A stretch of 42,604 nucleotides of DNA, from assembly GCA_030652755.1 (NCBI GenBank), contig JAUSPV010000249.1, positions 1 through 42,604 on the forward strand, given 5' to 3'. Below are positions 12,012 to 20,487 of the stretch, piece by piece; within the stretch, counting starts at the first letter, position 1; every line of letters begins with the position of its first letter. The notes below the pieces were generated by a model. That model did not search any database. It saw nothing but the letters and a program-made list of their open reading frames with translations, and was not told where the DNA came from. The translations under genes were made by a program, and so were the position numbers. The stretch comes from Caulobacter sp. Lineage in GTDB: Bacteria; Pseudomonadota; Alphaproteobacteria; Caulobacterales; Caulobacteraceae.

Positions 12012-13298
12012 ATGACCAGTACCGCCTTCCGCCGCGCTCACGGGCCAGATCCCGCGAGGCTCGCCGCGATGCGACCTGCCCTCGAGGCATTCGTTGATCG
12101 TGGCGAACTCGCGGGCATCGTGACGCTGACTTCTTACCGGGGCGAGATCGTCCAGACCGACGCCATCGGCCTGAGTGATATCGGGACCCGCACCCCCATG
12201 CGGCGGGACTCGCTCTTCCGCATCGCCTCCATGTCGAAGCCTATCACCTCGGTCGCGGCCCTGATGCTGATGGAGGAGGGCAAGATCGCGCTCGCGGACC
12301 CGATATCGCGCTGGGCGCCGGAACTGGCCGATCTCGACGTCCTGCGCGATGCGGCCGGACCGCTTCACGATACGATCCCGGTGCGGCGTGCGATCACCTT
12401 CGAGGACCTGCTTACGCATCGGTCGGGCATCGCCTATGCACCGTTCTCGGAAGGTCCGCTTCAGCGGGCCTACGAGCAGGCCCTCGGCGATCCCGGATTG
12501 AACACGCTCAGCGTCGATGAGTGGCTGCGCGCGCTCGGTACGCTGCCGCTTGCCTATCAGCCGGGCGAGCGCTTTCACTATGGTCACTCGACCGATGTGC
12601 TCGGCTTCCTGATCGGCCGGATCGAGGGAAAGCCGTTTCGACAGGTCCTGCAGGAGCGCATCTTCGGTCCGCTGGGCATGGCGGATACCGACTTCTGGCT
12701 GCCGCGCGAGAAGCGCAGCCGTCTTGCAAGCCTCTACCGATTTGACGAAGCGGCGGGCGGGCTCGCGAAGGTGGAGCTGGATATGTACGACGCGCCGCCG
12801 GCCTACACGCCGGGCGGCGGCGGGCTGATCTCGTCGGCGCCCGACTACCATCGCTTCGCGAGCATGCTCCTTGGCGACGGCGCGGTCGGTGATGTCCGCC
12901 TCCTGCGGCCGGAGACTGCGCGGCTCATGCGGACGAACCGGCTGACGGACGCCCAGCGCCAGTTTCCCTTCGCCGGCATGCCGCTCTGGCGGAAGTCCGG
13001 CTTTGGCCTCGGCCTGTCGATCGCCGAGGATCTGGTCGACAATCCCTACGCAGTGGGGGCGCCGGGCTCGGTGACCTGGCCGGGCATATTCGGCACCTGG
13101 TGGCAGGCTGATCCGGCGAATGACCTGATCATGATCTATCTGATCCAGCACCAGGTGCCGGTCTCCGCCAACTCCGGATCGACGATCGCCACCGGCCGTG
13201 GCGCGGCGGGTCGCGGCGCGTTGCCGGTCTACCAGCGTGGAATCTACGAGGCGCTGCAGGGCGAGATGGCGTTTCCCCTCCGGGGGCGTGGCGCGTGA
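12012..13298 (+). CDS. Serine hydrolase of the class C beta-lactamase family (family VIII esterase type)
   Basis: 428 residues. The nucleophile motif S73-M-S-K76 lies in RIASMSKPITS and the second motif Y190-G-H-S193 in FHYGHSTDVLGFL. These enzymes usually act as esterases or peptidase-like hydrolases and not as true beta-lactamases. No signal peptide is evident, so it probably acts in the cytoplasm. It begins 38 bases after the receptor gene and overlaps the transporter gene by four bases, so it belongs to the catabolic operon and may cleave an ester or lactone of the imported compound. Confidence 0.88.
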   Translation: MTSTAFRRAHGPDPARLAAMRPALEAFVDRGELAGIVTLTSYRGEIVQTDAIGLSDIGTRTPMRRDSLFRIASMSKPITSVAALMLMEEGKIALADPISRWAPELADLDVLRDAAGPLHDTIPVRRAITFEDLLTHRSGIAYAPFSEGPLQRAYEQALGDPGLNTLSVDEWLRALGTLPLAYQPGERFHYGHSTDVLGFLIGRIEGKPFRQVLQERIFGPLGMADTDFWLPREKRSRLASLYRFDEAAGGLAKVELDMYDAPPAYTPGGGGLISSAPDYHRFASMLLGDGAVGDVRLLRPETARLMRTNRLTDAQRQFPFAGMPLWRKSGFGLGLSIAEDLVDNPYAVGAPGSVTWPGIFGTWWQADPANDLIMIYLIQHQVPVSANSGSTIATGRGAAGRGALPVYQRGIYEALQGEMAFPLRGRGA

Positions 13299-14794
13299 GC
13301 GGGTCGGCGTCCGCCCTCGCCAGGGGCGAAGTCGATGAAGCCGCAGCCAAGGCCGCCCGAAGCGTACCGCTCACCGGGCGCTTCAAGATGCAGTACAGCG
13401 TGGGCGCCCTGGCCGACGGCATCGTCGCGGCGGGACTCGGGTTCTTTCTGCTCTTCTACCTGACGGCTGTCTGCGGCATGTCCGGCGTGGAGGCAGGGTT
13501 CGCGAAGCTGATCGCGTTGCTCGTCGACGCCGTCGCCGACCCGGCGATCGGACTGGCGAGTGACCGGCTGCGGTCTCGTCGGGGCCGCCGGCTCCCCTTC
13601 ATGATCTGGAGCCTTGTGCCGTTTGCCTGTGGCTTTGGTCTGCTGTTCTCCGTACCCGGCTCGCTGTCCGGCGCGGCGCTGTTCTTCTACGTGACGGCCT
13701 GCCTGATCGTGCTGCGGCTGTCGCTTTCGTTCTTCGTGTTGCCAATGACGGCGGTCGGGGCGGAGGTGACGGATGACTATCGCGAACGCGCCAGCGTCGT
13801 GGCGTTTCGCCTGTCTTTCCAGAACACCGGCATCCTGTGTGGTGTCGTGCTTGGGCTTGGCGTCTTCATGGCTGGTCCCGAAGGGCTGCTGGGGCGCGAG
13901 AACTACGTGCCGTTCGCCTGGACATGCGCGGCGGTGATGCTGGTCGCGGGGCTGATCGCCATCGGGGCGGTGCGTCGCGCGCTGCCGCGCCTGCATGGAC
14001 CCGAACAGGGCGGCGGACACTTCCTGACAGGCTTTGTCCGCGAGATGGTGGAGCTTGCGCGCAACCGCTCGTTCCTCGTTCTCTTCGCGACCGTGCTGAC
14101 CTACTTCCTGGCCTACTCCGCCCACGTCTCGCTCGCGCTGCACGCCAGTCGCTACTTCTGGAAGCTTGATTCCACCGCGATCCAGCTGATCCTTCTGAGC
14201 ACGACCCTGGGGCCCCTGCTTGGCGCGCCGATCAGTGCGTTCGCCCTGCGCCATATCGAGAAGCGAACCCTGGCGATCGGCGCCTTCCTGGCCATCGCGG
14301 CGCTTCTGATCTGGCCGCCGCTGCTGCAGCTCTACGGACCGTTCACACTCACCCCCGGCAGCGCCGCGGTGCTCCTCTTCGTCAACGGACTGTTGGTCGG
14401 CACCGCGATCATGATCGGCGGGATCGCCTTCCAGTCGATGCTGGCCGATACCGCCGACGAGCATGAGTGGCTGTTTGGCGTGCGGCGCGAGGGTCTGTTC
14501 TTCTCCGGCCTGACACTCGCCTACAAGGCGGCCTCAGGTCTGGGCGGCCTCATTGCAGGGTTCGCGCTGGACGCGATCCACTTCCCGACGGACATCGCGG
14601 CGAGAGGCCCGGGCTTCTCGGTCCCCGAGGAGGTCCTGGCGAAGCTGGCGTTGATCTCCGGACCGCTGCCGGCACTGTTCGCGCTGATTTCCCCGCTGTT
14701 TCTCTTCGGCTACCATCTCACCCGCAAGAGGCATGCGCTGATCATCTCGGACCTTGAGCAGCGCAACGCTGGCAAGTCCCCACCGGCGCCATGA
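13295..14794 (+). CDS. GPH-type major facilitator transporter
   Basis: 499 residues, 12 predicted membrane helices. The glycoside-pentoside-hexuronide:cation symporter style is seen in DAVADPAIGLASDRLRSRRG with the RSRRGRRLPFM loop (about 85-105), and in ADTADEHEWLFGVRREGLFF in the second half. In catabolic clusters such transporters move sugars or amphipathic acids across the inner membrane. It overlaps the preceding hydrolase by four bases, so it is cotranscribed. Substrate unknown. Confidence 0.88.
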   Translation: MSGSASALARGEVDEAAAKAARSVPLTGRFKMQYSVGALADGIVAAGLGFFLLFYLTAVCGMSGVEAGFAKLIALLVDAVADPAIGLASDRLRSRRGRRLPFMIWSLVPFACGFGLLFSVPGSLSGAALFFYVTACLIVLRLSLSFFVLPMTAVGAEVTDDYRERASVVAFRLSFQNTGILCGVVLGLGVFMAGPEGLLGRENYVPFAWTCAAVMLVAGLIAIGAVRRALPRLHGPEQGGGHFLTGFVREMVELARNRSFLVLFATVLTYFLAYSAHVSLALHASRYFWKLDSTAIQLILLSTTLGPLLGAPISAFALRHIEKRTLAIGAFLAIAALLIWPPLLQLYGPFTLTPGSAAVLLFVNGLLVGTAIMIGGIAFQSMLADTADEHEWLFGVRREGLFFSGLTLAYKAASGLGGLIAGFALDAIHFPTDIAARGPGFSVPEEVLAKLALISGPLPALFALISPLFLFGYHLTRKRHALIISDLEQRNAGKSPPAP

Positions 14795-14834
14795 GCGTGC
14801 GGCTTCATTGGATCAGGAAGACGAGCTTGGGATC

Positions 14835-16496
14835 ATGCCGGACGGACGGCTGGCGATGATGTGGAAGTCTGTCGTCCAGGGGCTCGCCGCCGCCATCATG
14901 CTCGGCCTTCTGACGCCCGCCTTCGCGGCCCCGCTCGTGGATGCGCCCGCAGGCAAGGTGCGCGGCGCGACCGAGGCCGGCGCCAGCGTCTTTCGCGGCG
15001 TTCCCTACGCACAGGCTCCGGTGGGCCCGTTGCGGTGGCGCCCTCCCGAACCTCTGGGCCGCTGGAGCGGCGAGCGCGACGCCACGCGGTTCGGGGCCGC
15101 CTGCGTGCAACCACCGTCGCCCTTCTACGACCATCCCGCGGTCAGCGAAGACTGCCTGTTCCTGAACATCTGGGCTCCGGCGAAGGCGCGGGGCGCGCCG
15201 GTGATCGTCTGGCTTCATGGCGGTTCGCTGCTCAGCGGCGCGGGCAGCGAGGCGATCTATGACGGCTCGCGGTTCGCCGGACAGGGGGTGTTGCTGGTTT
15301 CCATCAACTACAGGCTCGGTCCGCTCGGCTGGCTGGCCCATCCCGGTCTCAGCGCCGAGTCGGCCGACAGCGTGTCCGGCAACTACGGCCTTCTGGACCA
15401 GATCGAGGCGCTGCGCTGGGTTCGCCGCAACATCGAGGCGTTCGGCGGCGATCCTGGCAACGTGACCATCGCCGGTGAATCGGCGGGCGCCCTGAGCGTG
15501 CTGCACCTGATGGCGGCGCCGCCGGCGCGCGGCCTCTTTCATCGTGCGATCGCGCAGAGCGGCTACATGTTCACCCTGCCGGACCTGCACGACGGGACCT
15601 ACGCGGACTGGCCGGACGCCGAGACGATTGGCGCGGCGCTGGCCGCCGAGCTCGGCGCGACGGACGTCGCCGCGCTGCGGAACCTGAAAGCGGAGGCGAT
15701 CATCAAGGGCGCGGGGCGGTCCCGCTACTTCCCTTTGGGAACCGTGGACGGGCGGCTACTCACACGGCAGCTGGCCGAGGTGTTTGATCGCGGTGAACAG
15801 GCGCCCGTGCCGGTTCTCGCCGGGTACAACGAGGGTGAAATTCGTTCGCTCCGGTTCCTGCTGCCGCCTCCGCCGGTCGACGCTGCGGCCTACCGGCGCG
15901 AGATACGGTCAAGGTACGGCGATCTCGCCGATCCCTTCCTTGCGGCCTATCCGGCCGAAACGATCACCGAGAGCATGCTGGCCACGACCCGTGATGCGAT
16001 CTACGGCTGGGCCGCCGAGCGACTGGCCGAGAGGCAGACCGCGCTCGGGGCGCCGGCGTTCCTCTACTACTTCGACCACGGCTATCCGGCCGCCGACGCG
16101 GGCGGGCTGCGCGCCTTCCATGCTTCGGAGGTCCCGTTCGTGTTCGGCACGATCAACGCGACGCCACGATACTGGCCGCCTGTGCCCCAGGACGCGCGGG
16201 AACGACGCCTGTCGGATGCCATGCTGGCCTACTGGGCGACCTTCGCGCGGGACGGCTCGCCCCGCGCGCCAGGGGAGGCTGCGTGGCCGCCCTACGGACA
16301 GGACCGCGCCTACATGGCGTTCGAAGACACGCCGCGTCCGCGCGTCGGCCCGCCGAACCGCTACGGGCTTCATGAAGTCTTTGTCTGCAGGCTCCGGGCT
16401 CGGGGCGGGATCGCCTGGCACTGGAATGTCGGCGTCATCGCGCCACCCCTGCCGCCACGGGGGAGCGCGTGCGGCGCGAGGAGCGAGGCGCAATAA
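14835..16496 (+). CDS. Type B carboxylesterase, secreted
   Basis: 553 residues from the ATG at 14835, which gives a signal peptide (hydrophobic 13-31, ending TPAFAAP). The alpha/beta-hydrolase signature is complete: oxyanion HGG (128-130), nucleophile Ser216 in AGESAG, acid Glu in GYNEGEI and His in FHASEVPFVFG. It is likely periplasmic and hydrolyses an ester before inner-membrane transport. The frame is open to 14754; the ATGs at 14856 and 14859 are alternatives because no start has a strong ribosome site. Last gene of the catabolic cluster; the next gene converges on it. Confidence 0.88.
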   Translation: MPDGRLAMMWKSVVQGLAAAIMLGLLTPAFAAPLVDAPAGKVRGATEAGASVFRGVPYAQAPVGPLRWRPPEPLGRWSGERDATRFGAACVQPPSPFYDHPAVSEDCLFLNIWAPAKARGAPVIVWLHGGSLLSGAGSEAIYDGSRFAGQGVLLVSINYRLGPLGWLAHPGLSAESADSVSGNYGLLDQIEALRWVRRNIEAFGGDPGNVTIAGESAGALSVLHLMAAPPARGLFHRAIAQSGYMFTLPDLHDGTYADWPDAETIGAALAAELGATDVAALRNLKAEAIIKGAGRSRYFPLGTVDGRLLTRQLAEVFDRGEQAPVPVLAGYNEGEIRSLRFLLPPPPVDAAAYRREIRSRYGDLADPFLAAYPAETITESMLATTRDAIYGWAAERLAERQTALGAPAFLYYFDHGYPAADAGGLRAFHASEVPFVFGTINATPRYWPPVPQDARERRLSDAMLAYWATFARDGSPRAPGEAAWPPYGQDRAYMAFEDTPRPRVGPPNRYGLHEVFVCRLRARGGIAWHWNVGVIAPPLPPRGSACGARSEAQ

Positions 16497-16583
16497 TCGG
16501 TAGTTATCGCTGGCGGACGGGCACGCTTGTGTCAGGCGACGGTCAGGTCCCACGCTCGCCGGCCCGTCGCCGCGTGGGGATTG

Positions 16584-17279
16584 TCATGCGCGCTCGCTGG
16601 ATAGCGACGCCCCCAGGATCCGGCGCGCCAGCCCGGTCAACGGGCGCGGGTCGTCGCGCCGGACTCCGACCACAGTGGAGTCCTTCAGCAAGCGCGAGAT
16701 ATCCCGCAGGGTCTCATCGAAGTCCGGCGCCGGGGCGAGGCTCTCGCTCACCACGACAGCTTCGAGTTTCACCCCGCGCGACGCAAGGACGTCGGCCGCC
16801 GTCAAGATGTGGCTGATCGCGCCCAGGTAGCTTCCTCCCACGAGGACCGTCGGTGTCCGCGCCGCGACAATGACATCGAGCACCGTTGCGTCGTCCGTCA
16901 CCGGCGACATCACGCCTCCGGCCCCTTCGATCAGCAGCACTTCGGTGGCCGCAGCGGCCATGCGCTGCCGACAGCGGCTGACAAGATCGGCAAGAGACAG
17001 CGTCACGCCTTCGCGACGCGCGGCGGCCGGCGGCGAAAGCGGCTCAATGAAACGGAGCGGGCAGATGTCCTCAATGGCCTCCGGGGTCGGCGCGCGCCCA
17101 AGGGCGGCGAGCAAGACCGCCGCATCGCTATCCTCCGGCCGGGCGGGGTCGTAACCGCTTGCAATGAGCTTGAATGCGTCAACGGAGGCGCCTTCGGCGC
17201 GGAGGGCGCTGATCAGTCCGGCGGCGACCCAGGTCTTGCCGACGTCGGTGCCGGCTCCGGCGATGAATACCGTCCTCAT
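16584..17279 (-). CDS. bioD: ATP-dependent dethiobiotin synthetase
   Basis: 231 residues. BioD closes the ureido ring of dethiobiotin from 7,8-diaminopelargonate, CO2 and ATP. The P-loop is GAGTDVGKT (8-16), with LLIEGAGGVMSPV for the second nucleotide region. The usual K-P-(V/I)-x-(T/S)-G element is replaced by FKLIASGY, keeping the lysine. It overlaps bioF by four bases and follows it in one operon. Confidence 0.93.
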   Translation of the reverse strand: MRTVFIAGAGTDVGKTWVAAGLISALRAEGASVDAFKLIASGYDPARPEDSDAAVLLAALGRAPTPEAIEDICPLRFIEPLSPPAAARREGVTLSLADLVSRCRQRMAAAATEVLLIEGAGGVMSPVTDDATVLDVIVAARTPTVLVGGSYLGAISHILTAADVLASRGVKLEAVVVSESLAPAPDFDETLRDISRLLKDSTVVGVRRDDPRPLTGLARRILGASLSSERA

Positions 17280-18433
17280 GCGGCCTTCCGGGCGCGAACG
17301 TCGGCCACGGCGCCGGCCAGACGCAGCACGTCGGCATCGTCGTGCAGGGCGCTGAAGGTGAAGCGCAGGCGCGCCGTGCCCTCCGCAACGGTCGGCGGGC
17401 GGATGGCGACCGCGAGGAAGCCCAGGGTCTCAAGGTTGCGCTGCGCGGCCAGCGCGGCCAGGGCCGAGCCGAACATCACCGGTACGATCGGGCTCTGCGC
17501 CGGCGGCAGGCCGAGGGCGTCAGTGAACAGCCGCGCCTTGCGGATCGGCTCGGCGCAGAACGCGGCGTCGCCCTCGATAACGTCCAGGGCGGCGATGGCG
17601 GCGGCGGCGCTGGCGGGCGGCAGGCCGGTCGAATAGACCACCGTCCGCGCCCGGGTCTTGATCAGGTCGATGACCGCCTTCGAGGCGCACAGATAGCCGC
17701 CGTAGCCGCCAATCGCCTTGGACAGGGTGCCCATCTGCAGCGGCGGCTTGGGACCGTCCGTGACGAAGGACGAGCCCCGCCCGCCGCCGACGACGCCGAC
17801 GCCGTGGGCATCGTCGGTCATCAACCAGGCATCGTGCGTGGCGCACAGCGCGGCCATGTCCGCCACGGGCGCGAGGTCGCCGTCCATCGAGAAGACGCCG
17901 TCGGTCAGGACGAGCACTCGCCGGCAGCCACCACGCTTTTCCGAAAGCAGTTGGGACAGATGCGCCAGGTCATTGTGCCTGAACATCACCGTCTCGGCGG
18001 GCGAAAGCCTCGATCCCGCCCACAGGCAGGCGTGCGCCAGTTCGTCGATCAGGATCAGGTCTCCCTCGCCGGTCAGGGTCGGGATGATGCCGGTGTTGGC
18101 CAGATAGCCGGAGCCGAACACGCAGGCCGCCTCCGCGCCCTTCAGGCGAGCCAGGCGCTTTTCCAGGTCTTCGATGAGCGGATTGTCGCCGGTGATCAGA
18201 CGAGAGGCGCCTGAACCGGATCCCCAGCGCGCCAGCGCCTCGGCGGCGGCGGCCTTGACGGCCGGATGGTGCGACAGGCCAAGGTAGTCGTTGCAGGAGA
18301 AGCTGATCAGCGTGCGTCCGCCGCGCTCGACCCGGACCCCGTCCAGCCGACCGGTGGGCGCCAGCGTCCGCTTCAGGCTCCGGGCGTCCAGCGCCGCGAG
18401 CTTGCCGCCCGCGAAGGCCTCCAGGCTGTCCAT
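17276..18433 (-). CDS. bioF: 8-amino-7-oxononanoate synthase
   Basis: 385 residues. A PLP enzyme that joins pimeloyl thioester and alanine. The PLP lysine is K239 in GTLSKAIGGYGG, with D207 and H210 in MTDDAHGVG and the early GSGSGASRLITG loop. The frame extends to a GTG at 18451, but the ATG at 18433 has GGAG nine bases upstream and gives the family N-terminus. Divergent from bioA across a 74-base gap that must hold both promoters; no BioR-like TTATCTATAA box was seen there. Confidence 0.94.
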   Translation of the reverse strand: MDSLEAFAGGKLAALDARSLKRTLAPTGRLDGVRVERGGRTLISFSCNDYLGLSHHPAVKAAAAEALARWGSGSGASRLITGDNPLIEDLEKRLARLKGAEAACVFGSGYLANTGIIPTLTGEGDLILIDELAHACLWAGSRLSPAETVMFRHNDLAHLSQLLSEKRGGCRRVLVLTDGVFSMDGDLAPVADMAALCATHDAWLMTDDAHGVGVVGGGRGSSFVTDGPKPPLQMGTLSKAIGGYGGYLCASKAVIDLIKTRARTVVYSTGLPPASAAAAIAALDVIEGDAAFCAEPIRKARLFTDALGLPPAQSPIVPVMFGSALAALAAQRNLETLGFLAVAIRPPTVAEGTARLRFTFSALHDDADVLRLAGAVADVRARKAA

Positions 18434-18507
18434 GCCGCTTGTCTCCACCACGCGCCCGGCATAGGCAGGCCCGCCATACGGAGCAAACCAAAAAAAGGCC
18501 GTTTCAG

Positions 18508-19782
18508 ATGTCGGATCCCGCCTGGCTCGTCGAAGGCCGCCCGCACCTGTGGCGGCCCTACTGCCAGATGAAGACCGCCAACCCGGCGCTGCCGGTCGTG
18601 GCGACGCGCGGATCGCGGCTGGTGCTGGCCGACGGGCGGGAGCTGGTCGACGGGTTGGCCAGCTGGTGGACGGCCTGTCACGGCTACAACCATCCCCACA
18701 TCGCCGCCGCCGTTCGGGATCAGCTGGAGCGTATGCCGCATGTCATGTTTGGCGGGCTAAGCCACGAGCCGGCCAATCGCCTCGCGACGCGGTTGGCGAA
18801 GCTGCTGCCCGGCGACCTGGACCATGTCTTCCTGGCCGAGTCCGGCTCGGTGTCGGTCGAAATCGCCATGAAGATGGCGCTGCAGTTCCACATCAATCGC
18901 GGCGTGACCGGGCGGACACGGTTCCTCGCCTTCCGGGGCGGCTACCACGGTGACACCCTGGCCACGATGACGGTCTGTGACCCGGACGAGGGCATGCACA
19001 GCCTGTTCACGGGCGTGATGCCGCAACAGGTGATCGGCGACCTGCCGCGAGATGGCGAGTCGACGGCAGCGCTCGAGATGCTGGTCGCCGCTCACGCCCG
19101 CGAACTGGCCGCCATTGTCGTCGAACCGCTGGTGCAGGGCGCCGGCGGCATGCTGTTTCACCCGCCCGAGGTGCTGCGGACCCTGCGCCGGATCGCCGAC
19201 GAGAATGGTCTGTTGCTCATCCTCGACGAGATCTTCACCGGCTTTGGCCGCACCGGCACGATGTTCGCCATGGAACAGGCCGGCATCGTCCCAGACGTGG
19301 TCACCCTGTCCAAGGCCCTGACCGGTGGAACCATGCCGCTCTCGGCCGCCGTCGCCCGCCGGCACGTCTTCGACGCCTTCTGGAGCGAGGATGCCGGCGT
19401 GGCCCTGATGCACGGCCCGACCTACATGGCTCACGCCCTGGCCTGCGCCGCCGCCAATGCTTCTCTGGACCTGTTCGAGGATGGCGGTTGGAAGGCTGAC
19501 GTGACGCGGGTCTCGGCTGGGCTGGAAGCGGGCCTGCGCCCCTGCCGCGCCATGCCCGGCGTCGTGGACGTCCGGGTGCTCGGCGCCATCGGCGTCGTCG
19601 AGCTGGAGCGCGTCGACGATCTGGAGGCGCTGCGGAAGGCGTTCCTGGCCCACGGCGTCTGGGTGCGGCCGTTGGGCCGGGTCGTCTATCTGACGCCGAG
19701 CTTCACGATCCCGGACGGAGACCTGGCGGCCCTCACGGCCGCTGTTCGGGCGGTGCTGTCCGTCCGGGACCATTCGGGGTGA
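18508..19782 (+). CDS. bioA: Adenosylmethionine--8-amino-7-oxononanoate transaminase
   Basis: 424 residues. A class III aminotransferase that makes 7,8-diaminopelargonate using S-adenosylmethionine as amino donor. PLP lysine K269 is in TLSKALTGG, Asp240 in [14 protein letters not shown], and the substrate-pocket segment [13 protein letters not shown] is present. The frame opens at 18439, but the ATG at 18508 matches the family start and has AAGG upstream. With bioF and bioD it gives the three middle steps; bioB is not in the window. Confidence 0.95.
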   Translation: MSDPAWLVEGRPHLWRPYCQMKTANPALPVVATRGSRLVLADGRELVDGLASWWTACHGYNHPHIAAAVRDQLERMPHVMFGGLSHEPANRLATRLAKLLPGDLDHVFLAESGSVSVEIAMKMALQFHINRGVTGRTRFLAFRGGYHGDTLATMTVCDPDEGMHSLFTGVMPQQVIGDLPRDGESTAALEMLVAAHARELAAIVVEPLVQGAGGMLFHPPEVLRTLRRIADENGLLLILDEIFTGFGRTGTMFAMEQAGIVPDVVTLSKALTGGTMPLSAAVARRHVFDAFWSEDAGVALMHGPTYMAHALACAAANASLDLFEDGGWKADVTRVSAGLEAGLRPCRAMPGVVDVRVLGAIGVVELERVDDLEALRKAFLAHGVWVRPLGRVVYLTPSFTIPDGDLAALTAAVRAVLSVRDHSG

Positions 19783-20032
19783 GGTCTGGCCATCAGTCCC
19801 GGGCACACGCCGGCGTCGCAGGGGGGCGCGGTCCGGATCCGGGCCTGACGGATCGCCACCGGTCGGGCGGGATGCGCGAAACACCGCCTGGGATCAACGG
19901 CTTCCCGGGCGACCTCGCTTCCCGGCTATGCAAGCAATTCCTCGACGTCCGGAAGCGCTCGATCACCGGGTCGACCATCGTCAGCGGAGGTCAGCGTAAG
20001 AGCCGTGCAGCGGCTTTGCCGACGCTGGCGGG

Positions 20033-20254
20033 TTACTGATCGGCGGCGGCGTCGGACGGGAGCGCGGGCTGCCGATTGCCCTCCAGTCTGACTGATTGCT
20101 GATGCTCGCTCATCGCGCTTTCCACCTCGGTGCGGGAGAACACTTCCTCCTGCCCGTCATCCAGCAGCTCGTTCCCACCGGGAGCGGCGCGGCTCAGCGC
20201 GGCTTCGACGCGCCTGCGGGTTAGCGGATCAAGATCGTCAGGAAGGTGAACCAT
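20033..20254 (-). CDS. Possible small acidic protein, unknown function
   Basis: 73 residues starting MVHLPDDLDPLTRRRVEAAL, then glutamate-rich. I do not recognise a family. Codon choice is GC-rich at third positions, as in neighbouring real genes. AGGAG touches the ATG, too close for a normal ribosome site. A TGAAC-N16-CGTT element at 20263-20287 would start a transcript almost at the ATG, so a leaderless message is possible. It could equally be a non-coding frame. Confidence 0.4.
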   Translation of the reverse strand: MVHLPDDLDPLTRRRVEAALSRAAPGGNELLDDGQEEVFSRTEVESAMSEHQQSVRLEGNRQPALPSDAAADQ

Positions 20255-20262
20255 CTCCTAGC

Positions 20263-20287
20263 AACGGACTGCGCGGTGCGAGGTTCA
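20263..20287 (-). promoter_or_regulatory. EcfG-like promoter candidate, one mismatch
   Basis: On the minus strand it reads TGAAC-N16-CGTT against the EcfG/SigT consensus GGAAC-N16/17-CGTT. The expected transcription start falls within a few bases of the ATG at 20254. It gains weight only because better matches lie before other genes of this region. Confidence 0.35.
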
Positions 20288-20487
20288 CCATTCGCACGAG
20301 CCTCTGGCAACCCGCTCGAATGGCTCGTCGAGAGAGAGCCACGTGCGTTCCGGCCGGTCTCCGCCGCCTCTGCGGCCGCGAGACCGGGGGTTTCCCTGCG
20401 GTGATGGCCGGAGAGCGATCATCCCGGGAACATCTTGCGGTCTGAAGACTTCCACGCCCTGGCGACCTTCCTCTGATGAGGCCCATC

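Larger units (their letters stand above)
19783..20487. other. Gene-poor stretch after bioA
   Basis: About 700 bases between bioA and the GH65 gene. Its only supportable content is a possible 73-residue gene on the minus strand (20033-20254) with a stress-type promoter-like site before it. A plus-strand frame at 19779-20039 has no start or composition that convinces me. No terminator hairpin after bioA is clear. Confidence 0.5.

Noticed and set aside
18434-18507. BioR or BirA operator between bioF and bioA
   Set aside because: No TTATCTATAA-like or BirA-like palindrome could be seen in the 74-base gap.
19779-20039. 86-residue plus-strand frame after bioA
   Set aside because: It overlaps the end of bioA, has no ribosome site and a composition without protein character.
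20427-20451. GGAAC-N16-ACTT before the GH65 gene as a further stress promoter
   Set aside because: Only the -35 part matches; the -10 differs at two of four bases, so it is not better than chance.
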